DNA of 43,998 nt from Micractinium sp. NFX-FRZ (GCA_029339195.1 JAPTJF010000501.1:1-43998); one strand, 5' to 3'. Counted from the stretch's first letter, positions 31,988-42,632 are shown. Notes: generated from the letters alone by a model not told the origin. Numbers and translations are program-made.

Positions 31988-34472
31988 TTAGGCGCCGGCC
32001 AGCCTGGCGGCAGCGGGCACCAGGCGGCGCGAGGGCGCTACAGCCGTGGCGGCTTTGCTCCCTGCCTGCTGCAGGCCCCTGCGCTGTGCGCGGCTCAGCG
32101 CAGCCTCCTGCTGGCGCACGCTGTGCATGCTGAGCAGCTGGGCGCGCCAGTCGTCGGCGGGGTGGGAACGGGCGTGCAGCTCCAGTTGGATCGACATCTC
32201 CACAGGCAGCTGCCGTGAAGCTGCCAGCAGCCGCCCAGTCTGCAACAGGCTGCAGGCAGGCGAGCGTGGGGTCGGGGCAGGGGGGCAAGCACATCAGTGA
32301 CAAACAAGGGGCGAGCTCGGGAGGCGGGTCTGTCTGGCGGGCAGGAAAGCTGCCTGCAGGGTAACAGGTGACTCCACGCCTGCCATCACCCGCCCTTTCC
32401 ATGCCTGCCGACATGCGTTGTTCCTCTCCGCACACAAAACCGCGCCCCCCCCAGCCCTGACCCCCCTGCCGCCCTGCCCTCAGGAAGGTGCCTCGGTGCC
32501 GCCCCTGACCCGACCACATGCATGCGCTCTGCCAGGTCCTCAACCCCACAGCCCTCTAGCTCACCTCAGGGGGTGCCACATCGCCGCCCTGAACACAGGC
32601 GCAGCCCGCCCGAACTTTCAATCCAAACTGCTCCAGCCCAGCGCCCCCCCCCCGCGCTCACCTCAGGGGGTGCCTGAGCGCCGCCCTGGCGACGCGCACC
32701 CACTTGGCCTCCACATGCTGGTACCGCCCGCGCCCCACCAGTTGGCTGTAGGACTCGGCAAAGCGCACGGCCAGCTGCAGGGGGGAGGAGCGGTTGGAGG
32801 TGGCAATTCGCGAGGGGTTGAGAGGAAGATGGGGTGGGGCTAATGCATGGCGGCGCCAATGTGGGTTGCAGCAGGGGGAATGCAGCGCTGCCCAGTCCTG
32901 CCCGGCCCCTTCCCCTCGCCCCCTCGTGACCCAGCCCTGCCAATGCTACGTGCCCGCCCTCACCTCCCCCGAGGCCCAGCCCGCGGAGATGAAGTCGTCG
33001 ACGGCGCAGGCGCAGCGGTGCCCAAAGTAGGGGGTGAGCCACAGCCAGGGGCTGGAGCGGGCGCAGGAGGCGTGCAGGCCCACAATGTCCTGCGGGGGGG
33101 CCAAGAGAGGTAGGGGCAAACAGGGGGCATGGGCGCACTTGTGGGATGATGGAGAACTGGGCGAGAGGCAGATAAGCTCGCGAGTCGCTGTGGGAACGTG
33201 GCAGAGTCCGGTACCACCCAAGCCCCGGAGGTACAACATCCCCCAACCCCTGCGCCCGCCCTCACCCCAGCTACCGGCACACAACTCCTGATGCCCTCTG
33301 TCCCCCCTCCCTGCCAGCAACGGCAGCAGCAGCAGTAGTGGCAGCAGGTGCAGCAGCAGCAGTGGTGGCAGACGGTGCAGCAGCAGCAGCAGAGGCGGCA
33401 GCAGCACACCTCTTGACGGATGTCGGCGCCGGCGTCGTAGGCCGCCTTGAGCGCCTGCTTGCAGCGCGTGGCCGCTGCTGCGTAGGGCGCCGCCGAGGCG
33501 CCGCTACCAAAGGAGAGGCAGGAGAGGATGGAGAGGGCGGCAGAGGTGGTGGCAATGACCTGGCCATGCTCGTGCGCAGCCAGTGAGGCATCGCAGCAGT
33601 CGGCGGCGCGCTCTGCACGGGAGGGTGGGCCAAGGGGTTGGCAGGCAGGCAAGGAGGGATCAGGGTTGGGAGAGGGTCGGGAGTGAGGACGGGGCAGGCA
33701 TGGTGGATCGATGGGTGCCAGGCGGGCCGCCAAAGCGCCTCTGAATGCTGGCTGAACGCCATCACCTGCCCTCGCCTCCCAGCCCTTGCAGGCGCTCCTC
33801 CCCAGCTGCCGACCGCCTCCCCCCTGCCCGCAAGCTCACCCAGCAGCGGCAGCAGGCCGGGCGCCAACGCCACCAGCACGCAGTCGCCGCCCGGCGCCAC
33901 ATCGGTCAGCGCGGGCGGCAGCTCTGCCTCCAGCCGGCGCAGCAGCTGCGCAGCGCTGGCGGGGGTCAGGCCGGCGGCAGCGCTGGCGAGGGCTTCCAGC
34001 AGGCCGGGGTGCTCGGAGCGGAAGGCCTGTGGGGAGGAAGGGGCGGGGGAGAGGGCCCGCACGGGCATCAGTCAATGTGGGGGCGCACAGCAGGGCGGTG
34101 TGGCAGGGAGGCGTGTACCAGCCAGGATGAGTGATGCAATGCACGATTTGCGGTAGATGAGATGCAGGTTGGCGGCAGACTGGAGGGGAGTGGCGGCGGC
34201 GGTGGCGGCAGGCCGGCCCTGCCTTGCATCCAAGCGTGTGAGCATGATGCATACCTGCCCCCTCCCACCCAATGCCCCTCCCACCCTGTGTCCCAATAGT
34301 GGCCGCGCCTCACCTGCTCAAGCTCTGCCGGGGTCAGCCCGCGGTATTTGCGAGTGACTGCCTCCTCAGAGCAAGGGGCAAATGTGGGTGCAGCGGTGAA
34401 GTTGGCGCCGACTGCGGTGGGGCGCGCGAGCGGCATGCGGCGGCGTGCGGCGGCGGGTGCGGCGTCCGCCAT
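31988..34472 (-). CDS. Protein of unknown family
   Basis: Predicted exons in coding order: 34472-34314, 34026-33840, 33612-33410, 33089-32964, 32774-32662, 32249-31988; 349 residues with all phases closing, which is the main support. I do not recognise the family. What can be seen: an Ala/Arg/Pro-rich N-terminus (MADAAPAAARRRMPLARPT) that could be a targeting peptide, a helical Leu/Ala-rich region (GLTPASAAQLLRRLEAELPP), a Cys/Trp/His patch in exon 4 (CARSSPWLWLTPYFGHRCAC), and a basic/aromatic segment (GRGRYQHVEAKWVRVARAAL). The C-terminus is helical and charged (SIQLELHARSHPADDWRAQL, then RQQEAALSRAQRRGLQQ), then basic and Ala-rich. No membrane helix is evident. The start ATG is the first in frame after the divergent spacer. 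Confidence 0.65.
32569..32690 (-). repeat. Duplicated exon-5 donor region, copies 87 bp apart
   Basis: The end of exon 5 and its donor (minus-strand CACCCCCTGAG/GTGAGC at 32662/32661) recur 87 bp further into the intron at 32575/32574, with the preceding CAGGGCGGCG block also kept. Reading through the first donor meets an in-frame TGA at once, so the second donor cannot extend the protein. Confidence 0.75.
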
Positions 34473-34726
34473 AGAGAGCGTAGACGGCGGCGGCTGCAAG
34501 ACGGGAGCGGTGAGGTGCGGGGGGAGGTCAGCAAGGGCAACGAGAGCTGGCGTGAGGGCCACAGGCAGGCAGATGCAAGGCCTTTGCATATGCAAGGCTG
34601 CTGGCAGCCAATGACCGCAATCGTCTTCTTCCACGCATGTTTTGTTAGAAGGCTCACCGTGGGGGCCACAGCGACCGTGGGGGAGCGGCGACGGCACACT
34701 GGCTGGGCGGGGCGCGGCGGAGCGAT
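34473..34726. promoter_or_regulatory. Possible short divergent promoter
   Basis: 254 bp between the start of the unknown gene (-) and the start of a possible small gene (+). Contains ATTTGCATA-like TTTGCATATGCAAGG, an octamer-like palindrome near 34582. No other motif seen. Confidence 0.3.
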
Positions 34727-35113
34727 ATGTGGGCGGCGTACATGACTGCCGATCGCAGGCAGCCTGCGGGAGGAGCGCCGGCAGCAAAATATAAGGTGTC
34801 GGAGGTGAGAGGGTCTCGAGGGAGCCCCCTGCCGAGCCGCCCAGCATGTCGCAATCCCCGCCAGAAAGCTTCCACTGACTCCAGGATCCACCTTGCTCAC
34901 CCAACGCCGCGCTGCTGGGCGCAGCTCGCCAGGGCGTGAAGGCGGTTGGCGGACATAGCGCCGAGAGGGCGGGGGCCCGCTTTCATATGTGCATTGCAGT
35001 TCTCAAGACGTCTGTGGGAGCGAGCGTGTGTTGGCGCCGCGAGCGGGCGGTCGACCTTTGTTGCCTCATGCTGTGCTGAGCCACATGCATGCACTGCCAG
35101 TGTGCCAGTCTGA
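34727..35113 (+). CDS. Possible small two-exon gene, unknown
   Basis: Exon 1 34727-34804 (26 codons) ends at a good donor, GGAG/GTGAGA. Exon 2 35000-35113 follows a TTGCAG acceptor and ends in TGA. The phase closes, giving 63 residues. The first part (MWAAYMTADRRQPAGGAPAA, then KYKVSE) looks like real coding, while the second is less convincing. A TGTAA motif at 35298, about 185 nt past the stop, fits a short 3' UTR. No family recognised; a small mitochondrial or ribosomal-type protein is possible but unsupported. Confidence 0.3.
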
Positions 35114-35297
35114 CTGAAGCCCCTAAGGGGCTGCACGGCCGCGTCCAAGGCTGGGGTGTCCGAGAGCAAGCCCGGCAGCAGCACAGCGGTGGTAGTCACC
35201 TGAACTGCCCGCGCCCTGGCGCGCCCTTGCAGGCGACGCAACGCCAGCGAGCTTTGCTCCCCGCCCACCCCTTGTGCGGCTTGGACGGCCCTCTTCC

Positions 35298-35302
35298 TGT
35301 AA
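35298..35302 (+). terminator. TGTAA poly(A)-type motif
   Basis: TGTAA followed by TTTGCATTG; would end the possible small gene starting at 34727. Confidence 0.25.
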
Positions 35303-37945
35303 TTTGCATTGTCTACACTTGCTGTACTCGCACGCCCTCTCGCATATGGGTCTTACCCTGTCCCATCTCGTAGCACCGTTCGAACAGGCTGCCACCTGGC
35401 CTGCTACCACTGGGCGCGTGGGCGGGGCCTGCTGCCACTTGCGCAAGCACGCCCCAAGAGGCAGCCGTAAAGTTTCCCTTTCAACATTGGGTGCCTCTAT
35501 CAGGCAATTCTGGCTTGATTGAGCAGGCCGTTGTGCATGAACGCCCAGCAGCTTCCTGCATGGCCAGCAGCTGCCTCCAGTCCCCGGGCGCGGCGGCGAC
35601 GTTACGCAGCAGGCAGCATGCATCGGTGGTGAGGCTGTCGTTGGCCTTGGCCTTGAGGCGCGAAATAGCACTGCGCCGACAACCAGCAAATCCGGGTTAG
35701 ACGGCCGCCAGCGGCTCACTCTGCCTCACCATCCTTTCGTACACAACCACCCTGACGTGGCCTGCAGGCAGAGCCACAGTGGGTGTGGGCTTTAACCAGT
35801 CACAAGGTCTGCGCTGCACCCTCTCCGGTCATGCGTTAATTGTTCCAAGCCAAGCCCCCCCAAACAGGCGGTCCGCATCGGTAGGTGCTGCCAGAGGCTA
35901 TCACACACAGGGGGGCAACCAGGTGGTGGCAGGCCGTCGGTTGGCGGGTGTGGATGCCGGCCCTGCCCCCATTCCCTGCTGTTTCTCTGCTGCTCCCCAG
36001 CGCTTGGCTTGCACCCTCATCATCTGATACATCTTGTTATCATCACTTCTTGTGACTACGTGCATTGAAACATCACCAGAGAAAAGGTGCAACGGTGTTG
36101 TGGCATGCCGCTTGGCAAGCGAGGACTTGCAGCGGCGGTGATAGAGGTGCAAACAGCAAGGCTGGGCTGGATTGGGGGAGCGGGGGGAGCAGGAAGAGGA
36201 GCCCAAAGATGTGGCGCGGCCTGGCGCTGTGATGCGAGGTGGGGAAGCTCGAATGGTGCTTAGGGAAGGGAAGAGGGTTGCGTGCCGACAGCGGACAGTT
36301 CACCACAGCTATGCTACTTCTTGATGCTGCCCTGGTCGGTGGCGCAGGCCCGCTGCTGACAGCCCTGCTGGTGGCACTGCTGCTGCCCCGCCAGCAAGCA
36401 AGCAGCGGCACCGCTTCACTGCACTCGGCCCCACTAGCCGCAGCGGCCTCCTCGCTGCTTCCCCTGCCGTGCAGCCTGCTGGATGGACTGCTGCTGCCCC
36501 GCATGGGTGTGCTGGGATCCACGCCACTGCCACAAGGCTGCTCCGCCGGGGACGCTGCTGCAAGGCGGGCGAGGGAGGGCGCGGGGTAGGGCCAAGACAA
36601 GGTGGCGGTTCAGGTGAGTGCATGCATGGATGCCATCAGCCAGCAAGCCAGCAAGCCAGCCTGCCTGCCCACCCACCCGCCCTCCAGCAGGAAAACCAGG
36701 CGCACTTGCAGACTGCCTCTTTGACCGTGGGCGCCGCATGCGACACCACACGCAGGCAGTCATCGCCATGCCGACCAACCTGCCAGTGGCACCGACACCG
36801 GCTGCAGCGGTGGAGTGGGGTTGGGCATGGGTGGGACATTGCCCTCCCCCTTTTTGAGAGCACCTGCAGCAGGACCTGCAGCAGGCAGGGCGGTGGGCAG
36901 GTGTCAACTGGGGGCAGCAGGGAATGGACGGGCCGGTAGGTCAGTGGCCGTGCAGGCAGGCGCGGCATACCAGTTGCATGCCCAGGCCGGCCATCCGGCT
37001 GGCTGGCAGGCATCACAGCTGCAATACGGGACTGGCGAATGGAGATTGAGCGCAGGGAAGGCACGACATGGGAGCGGGCAGCTGTACAGCCGCCGTGGCG
37101 GGTGCACCGGCAGCGGCAGCGGCCGCGGCGGCAGTGGCCTACGCAGGTATAGGAGCGTAGGTGTGCCTGGGCTAGTCACGGTGTGAAGTGCCTGCGCTGG
37201 AAAGCGTGGCAGCAGAGCCCAAGGCCGCCGTCGCTGCGTGCACACACTTCTGGGTGAGATGTTGTCTTTGCCCACTGCTGGGCTGTACTCCAAGGGATGC
37301 CAGCTGGATTGCAGGTGCCCTGCCAATTTCCAAAAAATTATATTGCTGGTCAAAACCTGCTTTCGTCTGTGCTGCATTGCTGCCGTTGTGCTGGGACGGT
37401 TTTCAGGCCAGCCAGCTGCACAGGCAGCATGCACCCACTCTGGACGTGATAGCCATCCCCTGTTGCCCTCTTGCAGGGGACCCACTGCTGCCTGAGGACC
37501 CCGAGGTGGCATCGCACGTGAATTGTCACTTTCAACTGCACTCCAATCCCATGAGCGGCACAGCTGGCTGGAGGGTGACTCTGTGCTAGGTAGCGCTACC
37601 GCTGGCCAGAGCCTGCAGCGGTCTTGGTGGCTGCCTGCCAACCGCCCCTGGCTGGCAACCGCCACTGGTTGGCTGGCAGCCACTGCAGCAGTCTTGCTGC
37701 CCTGAACTGAATTCCCCCTTCGGCGGCCGGCGGCCGGCGGGCGAGCGGGCAGGGGAGCGGGAGCCGCCGCTGCGCGCTGCGGCAGCCCCCCCAGCCCCCC
37801 TTTGCACCCAGTGACTGCTGAAGGCAGTGAGGCAAGGCGGCGCCGGCGGTTGCCACCCACCCTGCAGGTTTGGCCGACGGTGGACATCCCTGTTTGTGCC
37901 TGCGCCTTGCAAAGTATGCACTAAAAAACACCGGGTGCCTCATTG

Positions 37946-37950
37946 TTACA
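37946..37950 (-). terminator. TGTAA poly(A) signal, metallothionein-like gene
   Basis: Minus-strand TGTAA about 276 nt past the stop at 38226, close to an A/T-rich patch (TTTTTTAG and AAAAAAAGGC nearby). Confidence 0.5.
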
Positions 37951-38225
37951 CATGAGGCCCTCATGAGGCTTGCAGTGCAAGCAGAACACGACCTCAAAGC
38001 CTTTTTTTACAACAACAAAGCAAGGCAACCATGCATGGAGGCTGTCACCGCGGGGCGACTCACCCACTCGGCTCCGAGCCCCGCTGGGACTGCAAGCTGC
38101 GCCCAATGCGCGCCTCAGAATTTCCCGCGCTCAGGCGGCCGCCTGGCATCCAACCCCCCTGGGTTCCAACTTTACTCCCGGTTTCTGGCTTGGGGAGGCG
38201 GCTGTTTCTTAGCTGAGGCTGATGA

Positions 38226-38663
38226 TCAAGTGGCCGCCTGCTTCTGAGCCGTGGCTGCCATTCCGGACTTGGAGGTGCCGGCGCAGCAGGTGCAGGCGAT
38301 GCCGCAGTCGCAGCCGTCCTCGCAACTGCACAGGGGAGGGAGGGCCAGGTGCGGCAGCAATGGGTGCCTAGCGAGACCGTAGGCGCTGACTAGGCGCGGC
38401 GCCGCCGCTGATTCGGCAGCCTGCCAGGCCCCCTCGTTAGCCTCCATTCGGGCCCCTGGTGGCGCCCATGTACAGCCAAAGAGCCACAGCATCCTCCAAG
38501 GGCGCCCACCGCACCTGCAGCTCTCGTTGGCTCCGAAGCGGGCGCAGGGGCCGCAGCGCTCCCCAGACGGCGTGGGGCAGCAGCCGCACTCCTTGGAGCA
38601 GACGCACGCGTCCTTGCAGTCACACCCGCCCTGGCACTTGGGGCACTCGGCGCGCTTGCCCAT
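38226..38663 (-). CDS. Metallothionein-like cysteine-rich protein
   Basis: Two exons, 38663-38515 and 38325-38226, phase closes, 82 residues with 18 cysteines. Two Cys-dense blocks, residues about 7-41 (CPKCQGGCDCKDACVCSKEC, then GCC) and 48-64 (CSCEDGCDCGIACTCC), contain CxC, CC and CxxC clusters and no aromatic residue between the metal-binding clusters apart from one Phe in the linker. This is the pattern of metallothioneins, small cytosolic proteins that bind Zn, Cu or Cd through thiolates. The tail (SKSGMAATAQKQAAT) is Cys-free. The intron falls exactly between the two blocks. Metal preference cannot be read from sequence. Alternative: another small Cys-rich protein, but the absence of a signal peptide argues against secretion. 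Confidence 0.78.
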   Translation of the reverse strand: MGKRAECPKCQGGCDCKDACVCSKECGCCPTPSGERCGPCARFGANESCRCGGRPWRMLWLFGCTWAPPGARMEANEGAWQAAESAAAPRLVSAYGLARHPLLPHLALPPLCSCEDGCDCGIACTCCAGTSKSGMAATAQKQAAT

Positions 38664-39796
38664 GGTGGCCGACGACTTCGTAAGCTTGGGGGCCTCACGA
38701 CACGCCTGGCGTGGGTTGGAAAGGAAGGGAAGTTACGTGCAGTGGACTTGGGGCGCTTCCAAGGGGCGAAGGGGAGCACTGGCTGGAGTTCAGGGCGACA
38801 GCTGGCGCAGCGGCGCGGCAGCGTGTCAGCAAGGCACGCATGACATTGCCCTGCAGCTTTCCCTCGAGGGGATGAATGCTGTGGGGCCGGGTGGCAGGTG
38901 CGGGGTGAGGAGGGCCGCCCTTCGGGAGCAGCGGGGGGGAAGAGGGGGGAGGGAGGTGGGGAGAAGGGAGAGGAGGAGGCACCACAGGCACCAAGCACAC
39001 GCGATGCAGAACAGCGTCCCAGCGCTTCTGTTGCCGGGCCTACGCCCGCCGTGCTTCCCTCGTCAGCCCACCCCTTGGCACCGTTGCGCGGCTGGTGGAG
39101 CCGAGCCCCGAAGGTCCAATTGGTTGCAACCATCCGACCAAAGTCTCATCAGTGGGGCAGACTCTCACGGGCAGCAGCTGTAAGAGCAGCAGCTGTAAGA
39201 GTATCTTCCTTGGATGAAGCCAGGGTGCGGCACCCTCATTGTGAATGACAGACTGACGTGGAGTTCTGGGGGAGGAGTGTTGTTACAGAGGGGCAGCGGT
39301 GAGTGGGGCCTGGGCCAGGCCGAGGCTGGCTGACAAGGTGCCAAAGTGCAATGCGGGGGTGGGGGCGTGTCAAGAGGCAGGTGAAGCTGAAACAATGCTG
39401 GACGTGGCATCAAGGTGACGACGAAGTGCAGGCGGGCAGTGTAATTGTGCAGGAATGGGGAAGGGGGCGGCGAGCCCATCAGGCATGCACACACACTAGC
39501 ACAGGCACGCCTTGCAGCGCTCTGCCGGGCAGCGCCCTGCCCTGCACAGGCACGCAGGTGGCTTGGGGAGGAGGCAGCCTGTGGCTGGGGATGGAAGTAC
39601 TGTACTACTGATGGGGTTGGGATGGGGATGGAATGGGGATGGGTGTGGTAGTTTTGGGGGGCGTAGCGTCGCTGCCAGGGCGGCCGGTCCGTGCTGCCAG
39701 GGCGCTTAAATCCCCAGCGCCTGCCCACACCGGGAGACGGTGAGGGCTGGCCGGAGACAACCCAGTCTGAGGCGGCAACTCTGCTGCAGGTGCACC
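38664..39796. other. 5' flank of metallothionein-like gene and 3' UTR of lectin gene
   Basis: Both neighbours are on the minus strand. A 15-bp tandem repeat (GCAGCTGTAAGA) sits at 39170-39201. No metal-response element or gene was recognised with confidence. From about 39283 to 39796 lies the presumed 3' UTR of the lectin gene. Confidence 0.4.
39283..39287 (-). terminator. TGTAA poly(A) signal, lectin gene
   Basis: Minus-strand TGTAA about 510 nt past the predicted stop at 39797. Confidence 0.45.
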
Positions 39797-42632
39797 CTAC
39801 ACGCCACACCTGCAGAGCAGCAGCAGAGGAGGGGTGCTTGTCAGCCAACGTGTTCCCCCTTGGCATTGCAGCGCCTGTGGCGCACCGCAGTTTGCAGCTG
39901 AGTGCCACTCCTCTGCCATCCCAGCTGCCCTGGTCAGCCCTGGGTGTGGGTTTGCGGTGTGAGGAGCTGCCATGCCCAGAAGCAGCACAGCTCTCCTCCT
40001 CATCCCCTGGATTCCCCTTCCCTTTGGGCGGCTTACGTGTAGCCGAACCTCAGCGTCTTTCCTTGCCCGGGGTCCGGGTCCCCAAACAGGCTGTTGATGG
40101 CAAGCACAGAGCAGGTGGCCTTGCCGAGGCAGGCGGCAGTGACAACACTGCAGGAGGGCGCATGGGGGGCATGCAGAGGGCAGCTTGCAATGAGAGGCCG
40201 GACTGTTGGGTGGAGTGCAAGGCAGGCGGCTGGTGCAGTGGGGGCGGCAGTCAGGCAGCGGCAGCTACATCAGTTGCAGCGCAGCTGCCGCTACAGCAGC
40301 AGCAGCAGCAGCAGCAGCAGCGGCATCAGGTGCTGGAGACGCAGCGGTAGCAAATGCAAAGTGGCAACCACGGTGATGGCACGCACCTCGTCGCACTGTT
40401 GGATTGCCTGTAGCTGTAGTACTGTGCATCATAAATGCCGGCGATGACTTGCCCGTTGGGGCAGGTTGCAACTGCTGCCCGCCCCTCCGTCGCCATTGCA
40501 GTGAACATTGGCGGGGGCGGGGGAGAGGGGCTGGGCCGCGGGGGCGGTGATGGGCTGGGGGGCAATGGGGGTGATGGGGAGGGCGGAGGGGTAGGAGGAG
40601 GGATGGGTGGAGGGGGGGAGGGTGGGGGTGGAGGTGAGGGGCTGGGTGGTGGTGGGGCGGGCGGGGGCGGGCTTGGTGGAGGGGGAGAGGGTGGGGGTGG
40701 GCTGGGCGGCGGAGGAGAGGGTGGGTTTGGAGGCGAGGGGCTGGGTGGTGGCGGGCTGGGCGGAGGTGGGCTGGGTGGGGGCAGAGGCGAGGGGCTGGGT
40801 GGTGGCGGGCTGGGTGGTGGCGGGCTGGGCGGAGGGGGGCTGGGTGGGGGCGGAGGTGAGGGGCTGGGTGGTGGTGGGCTGGGCGGAGGAGGGCTGGGTG
40901 GAGGTGGGCTGGGCGGAGGTGGAGAGGGTGGAGGTGGGCTGGGCGGGGGCAGGGAAGCCTGAGGAGGAGGCGGGCTAAGGAGCGTGTGGCTGGGGTGAGG
41001 AGGGGGCTGTGGGCTGGGCTGAAGAGGGGGCAAAGGGCTGGGAGGCAGCGGGGGGGAGGGGCTTGGAGGTGGTTGCGGCGAGGGGCTTGGAGGCGGGGGA
41101 GGAGATGGCGGGTAGGGGCCCGGGGGAGGCAGCGGGGGCGGGGGTGACGGCGGAGGAGGAGGCCTTGGGGGCCTTGGGTTGGGAGGGGCAGGGGCAGGGC
41201 TTGGAGGCGGCCTTGGGCTGCACAGGAACAGGGGGCAGCAGTGAGGCGTGCTCCGGGTGGGCCTCCGGCTGTTTGTTGGACGAGCAGAGCAGCACATTGT
41301 GGTGCCTGCTTGGGGCAGGCTGCCATGACAGGTCAGGAGCACACGCCCGAGGGACGCGTCCCCCGGAAGGCTTGGCCCCGCTCACGCACGCATGCGCACG
41401 CTACAAGGTCCTCAGGCCGGGGGAAAGCAATACTGCCCCACACGCCTGCTGCAGGCCTGTGCAAGCGGGAGCCTCATGCTGAAGTCAGGCCAACCTGCTT
41501 CCACAGGCAGTGGACGCCCAAGGCTGCCCGGCTAATTTGCACTGGCACGCGACTCACGCTTGGGTTGCACGGGGTGGGGGAGGGGAGGGGGGAGAAGGAG
41601 GTGAGGGGCTGGGCGGGGGTGGCGAGGGCTCTGGAGGGGGCGGGGGGCTGGGGCTGGCTAGGGGTGGCGGTGGGGAGGGCGAGGGAGGTTGGGGCGGCGG
41701 TGGGGAGGGCGAGGGCTTGGGGGGTGGCGGGGACGGCGACGGCGGCATGGGTGGCAGAGGAGAGGGTGGCGGGGGTGGAGAGGGCGGGCTTGGCGAGGGA
41801 GGTGGGAAGGGACTTGGGGGAGGTGGGCGGGGAGAGGGGGGCGGCCGTGGCCTGCAGGCAGGCAGGCAAGCAGGGTGTGCACAGTCGATGCCTGCTTGCA
41901 ACATTGCAGGGCAGCACCAGGCGAGCCAGCTGCCACCCGCCACCGTGCCAGTCCTGTGCCACTGAAGCCGCAACGCTGGGTGGGGTGCTGCTCGCGGCGC
42001 CTGCCACTCACATTGGCGGGGGCCGGGGCGGGGGGCTCTTGGGCGGAGGGGGCGTAGGTGAGGGAGTTGGAGGCGGGGATGCCGGGGAAGGTGGTGGGGG
42101 AGAGGGGCGGGGCGATGGTGGTGGGCGTGGAGGGAATGGCTGCAGCGGGAGGGTGCGGCAGGGGTGGTCCGACGCCGACTGAGCAGCGCGCAGTGTGGCC
42201 ATCAGCTGGGCAAGGCGCGCTGCAGACGGCATGCCGCCGCTTGCTGGTAGACAAGCCTCCCGCCAGGTGTGCACGCAAAGTGGCTACGACGGTGTCCCCT
42301 GTTGTGAGCACGGTGCAGCCAATTCAACGTGACCAGGCAGTCCCTGCCCTGCAACGCCGGCATGCAGCTGCACTCAGCTGCTCATGCTTTTCGCTGTGCA
42401 CCACAGCCGTTGGCCACATGTCTCTCATTCTGTGACGATTACAGTGTTTGGCTGCAGGCAGATGATACGTGTCATGAGCACTGCGCAGCCTCACCGGCTT
42501 GGGTCGCGTCTGCCGCAGCTGGCGGCGTCCCGCGGCCATGAACAAGCCCTCGTCAGCGGCGGCGGCGCAGGCAGCGCCCAGCAGTGCCACACACACCACC
42601 AGGGCGGCGGCGGCGCGGATGGACAGCGCCAT
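39797..42632 (-). CDS. Secreted hydroxyproline-rich glycoprotein with C-terminal SUEL-type lectin domain
   Basis: Predicted exons in coding order: 42632-42495, 42139-42012, 41851-41558, 41217-40387, 40147-40037, 39809-39797; 504 residues, all phases close. Residues 1-26 are a signal peptide (MALSIRAAAALVVCVALLGA, then ACAAAA). Residues 47-423 are almost pure SPPPP/PPPPSP, the pattern of extensin and pherophorin shafts that are hydroxylated and glycosylated in the algal wall. Residues 424-504 fit the galactose-binding (SUEL) lectin domain: ATCPNGQVIAGIYDAQYYS, VVTAACLGKATCSVLAINSL, FGDPDPGQGKTLRFGYTCGV. The last exon has only 13 nt and restores the family's FGYTC ending; without it the protein would stop at FGYT. 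One domain Cys expected between Tyr-Ser and Val-Val-Thr is absent. The exon 1-2 junction is the least certain: other acceptors lie upstream of 42139. Confidence 0.8.
40294..40320 (+). repeat. CAG microsatellite in lectin-gene intron
   Basis: Nine CAG units in the intron between exons 4 and 5 of the lectin gene, not coding in this model. Confidence 0.85.
40500..41851 (-). repeat. Proline-codon low-complexity tract
   Basis: Long stretches of CCNCCNCCN and TCNCCN codons in exons 3 and 4 of the lectin gene; units such as PPPPSP repeat dozens of times. The plus strand gives large Gly-rich shadow frames. Confidence 0.9.

Larger units (their letters stand above)
35114..38225. other. Mostly unassigned region with possible exon remnants
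   Basis: No complete gene could be built. On the minus strand 35670-35481 reads as a possible last exon after a CGCAG acceptor (RLKAKANDSLTTDACCLLRN, then APGDWRQLLAMQEAAG, stop TGA at 35481), but no convincing upstream exon was found. On the plus strand 37068-37146 and 37189-37253 join in phase (ATG, Ala-rich stretch, then VPALESVAAEPKAAVAACTH), again without a sure end. The area near 37946-38225 is the 3' flank of the metallothionein-like gene. Confidence 0.3.

Noticed and set aside
36904..37887. 327-codon minus-strand frame
   Set aside because: Low-complexity mixture without motif, start context or neighbouring exons; probably chance in GC-rich DNA.
40435..40962. Gly-rich plus-strand frame resembling a glycine-rich wall protein
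   Set aside because: Antisense shadow of the SPPPP tract in the lectin gene, which has signal peptide, splice phase and a C-terminal domain in its favour.
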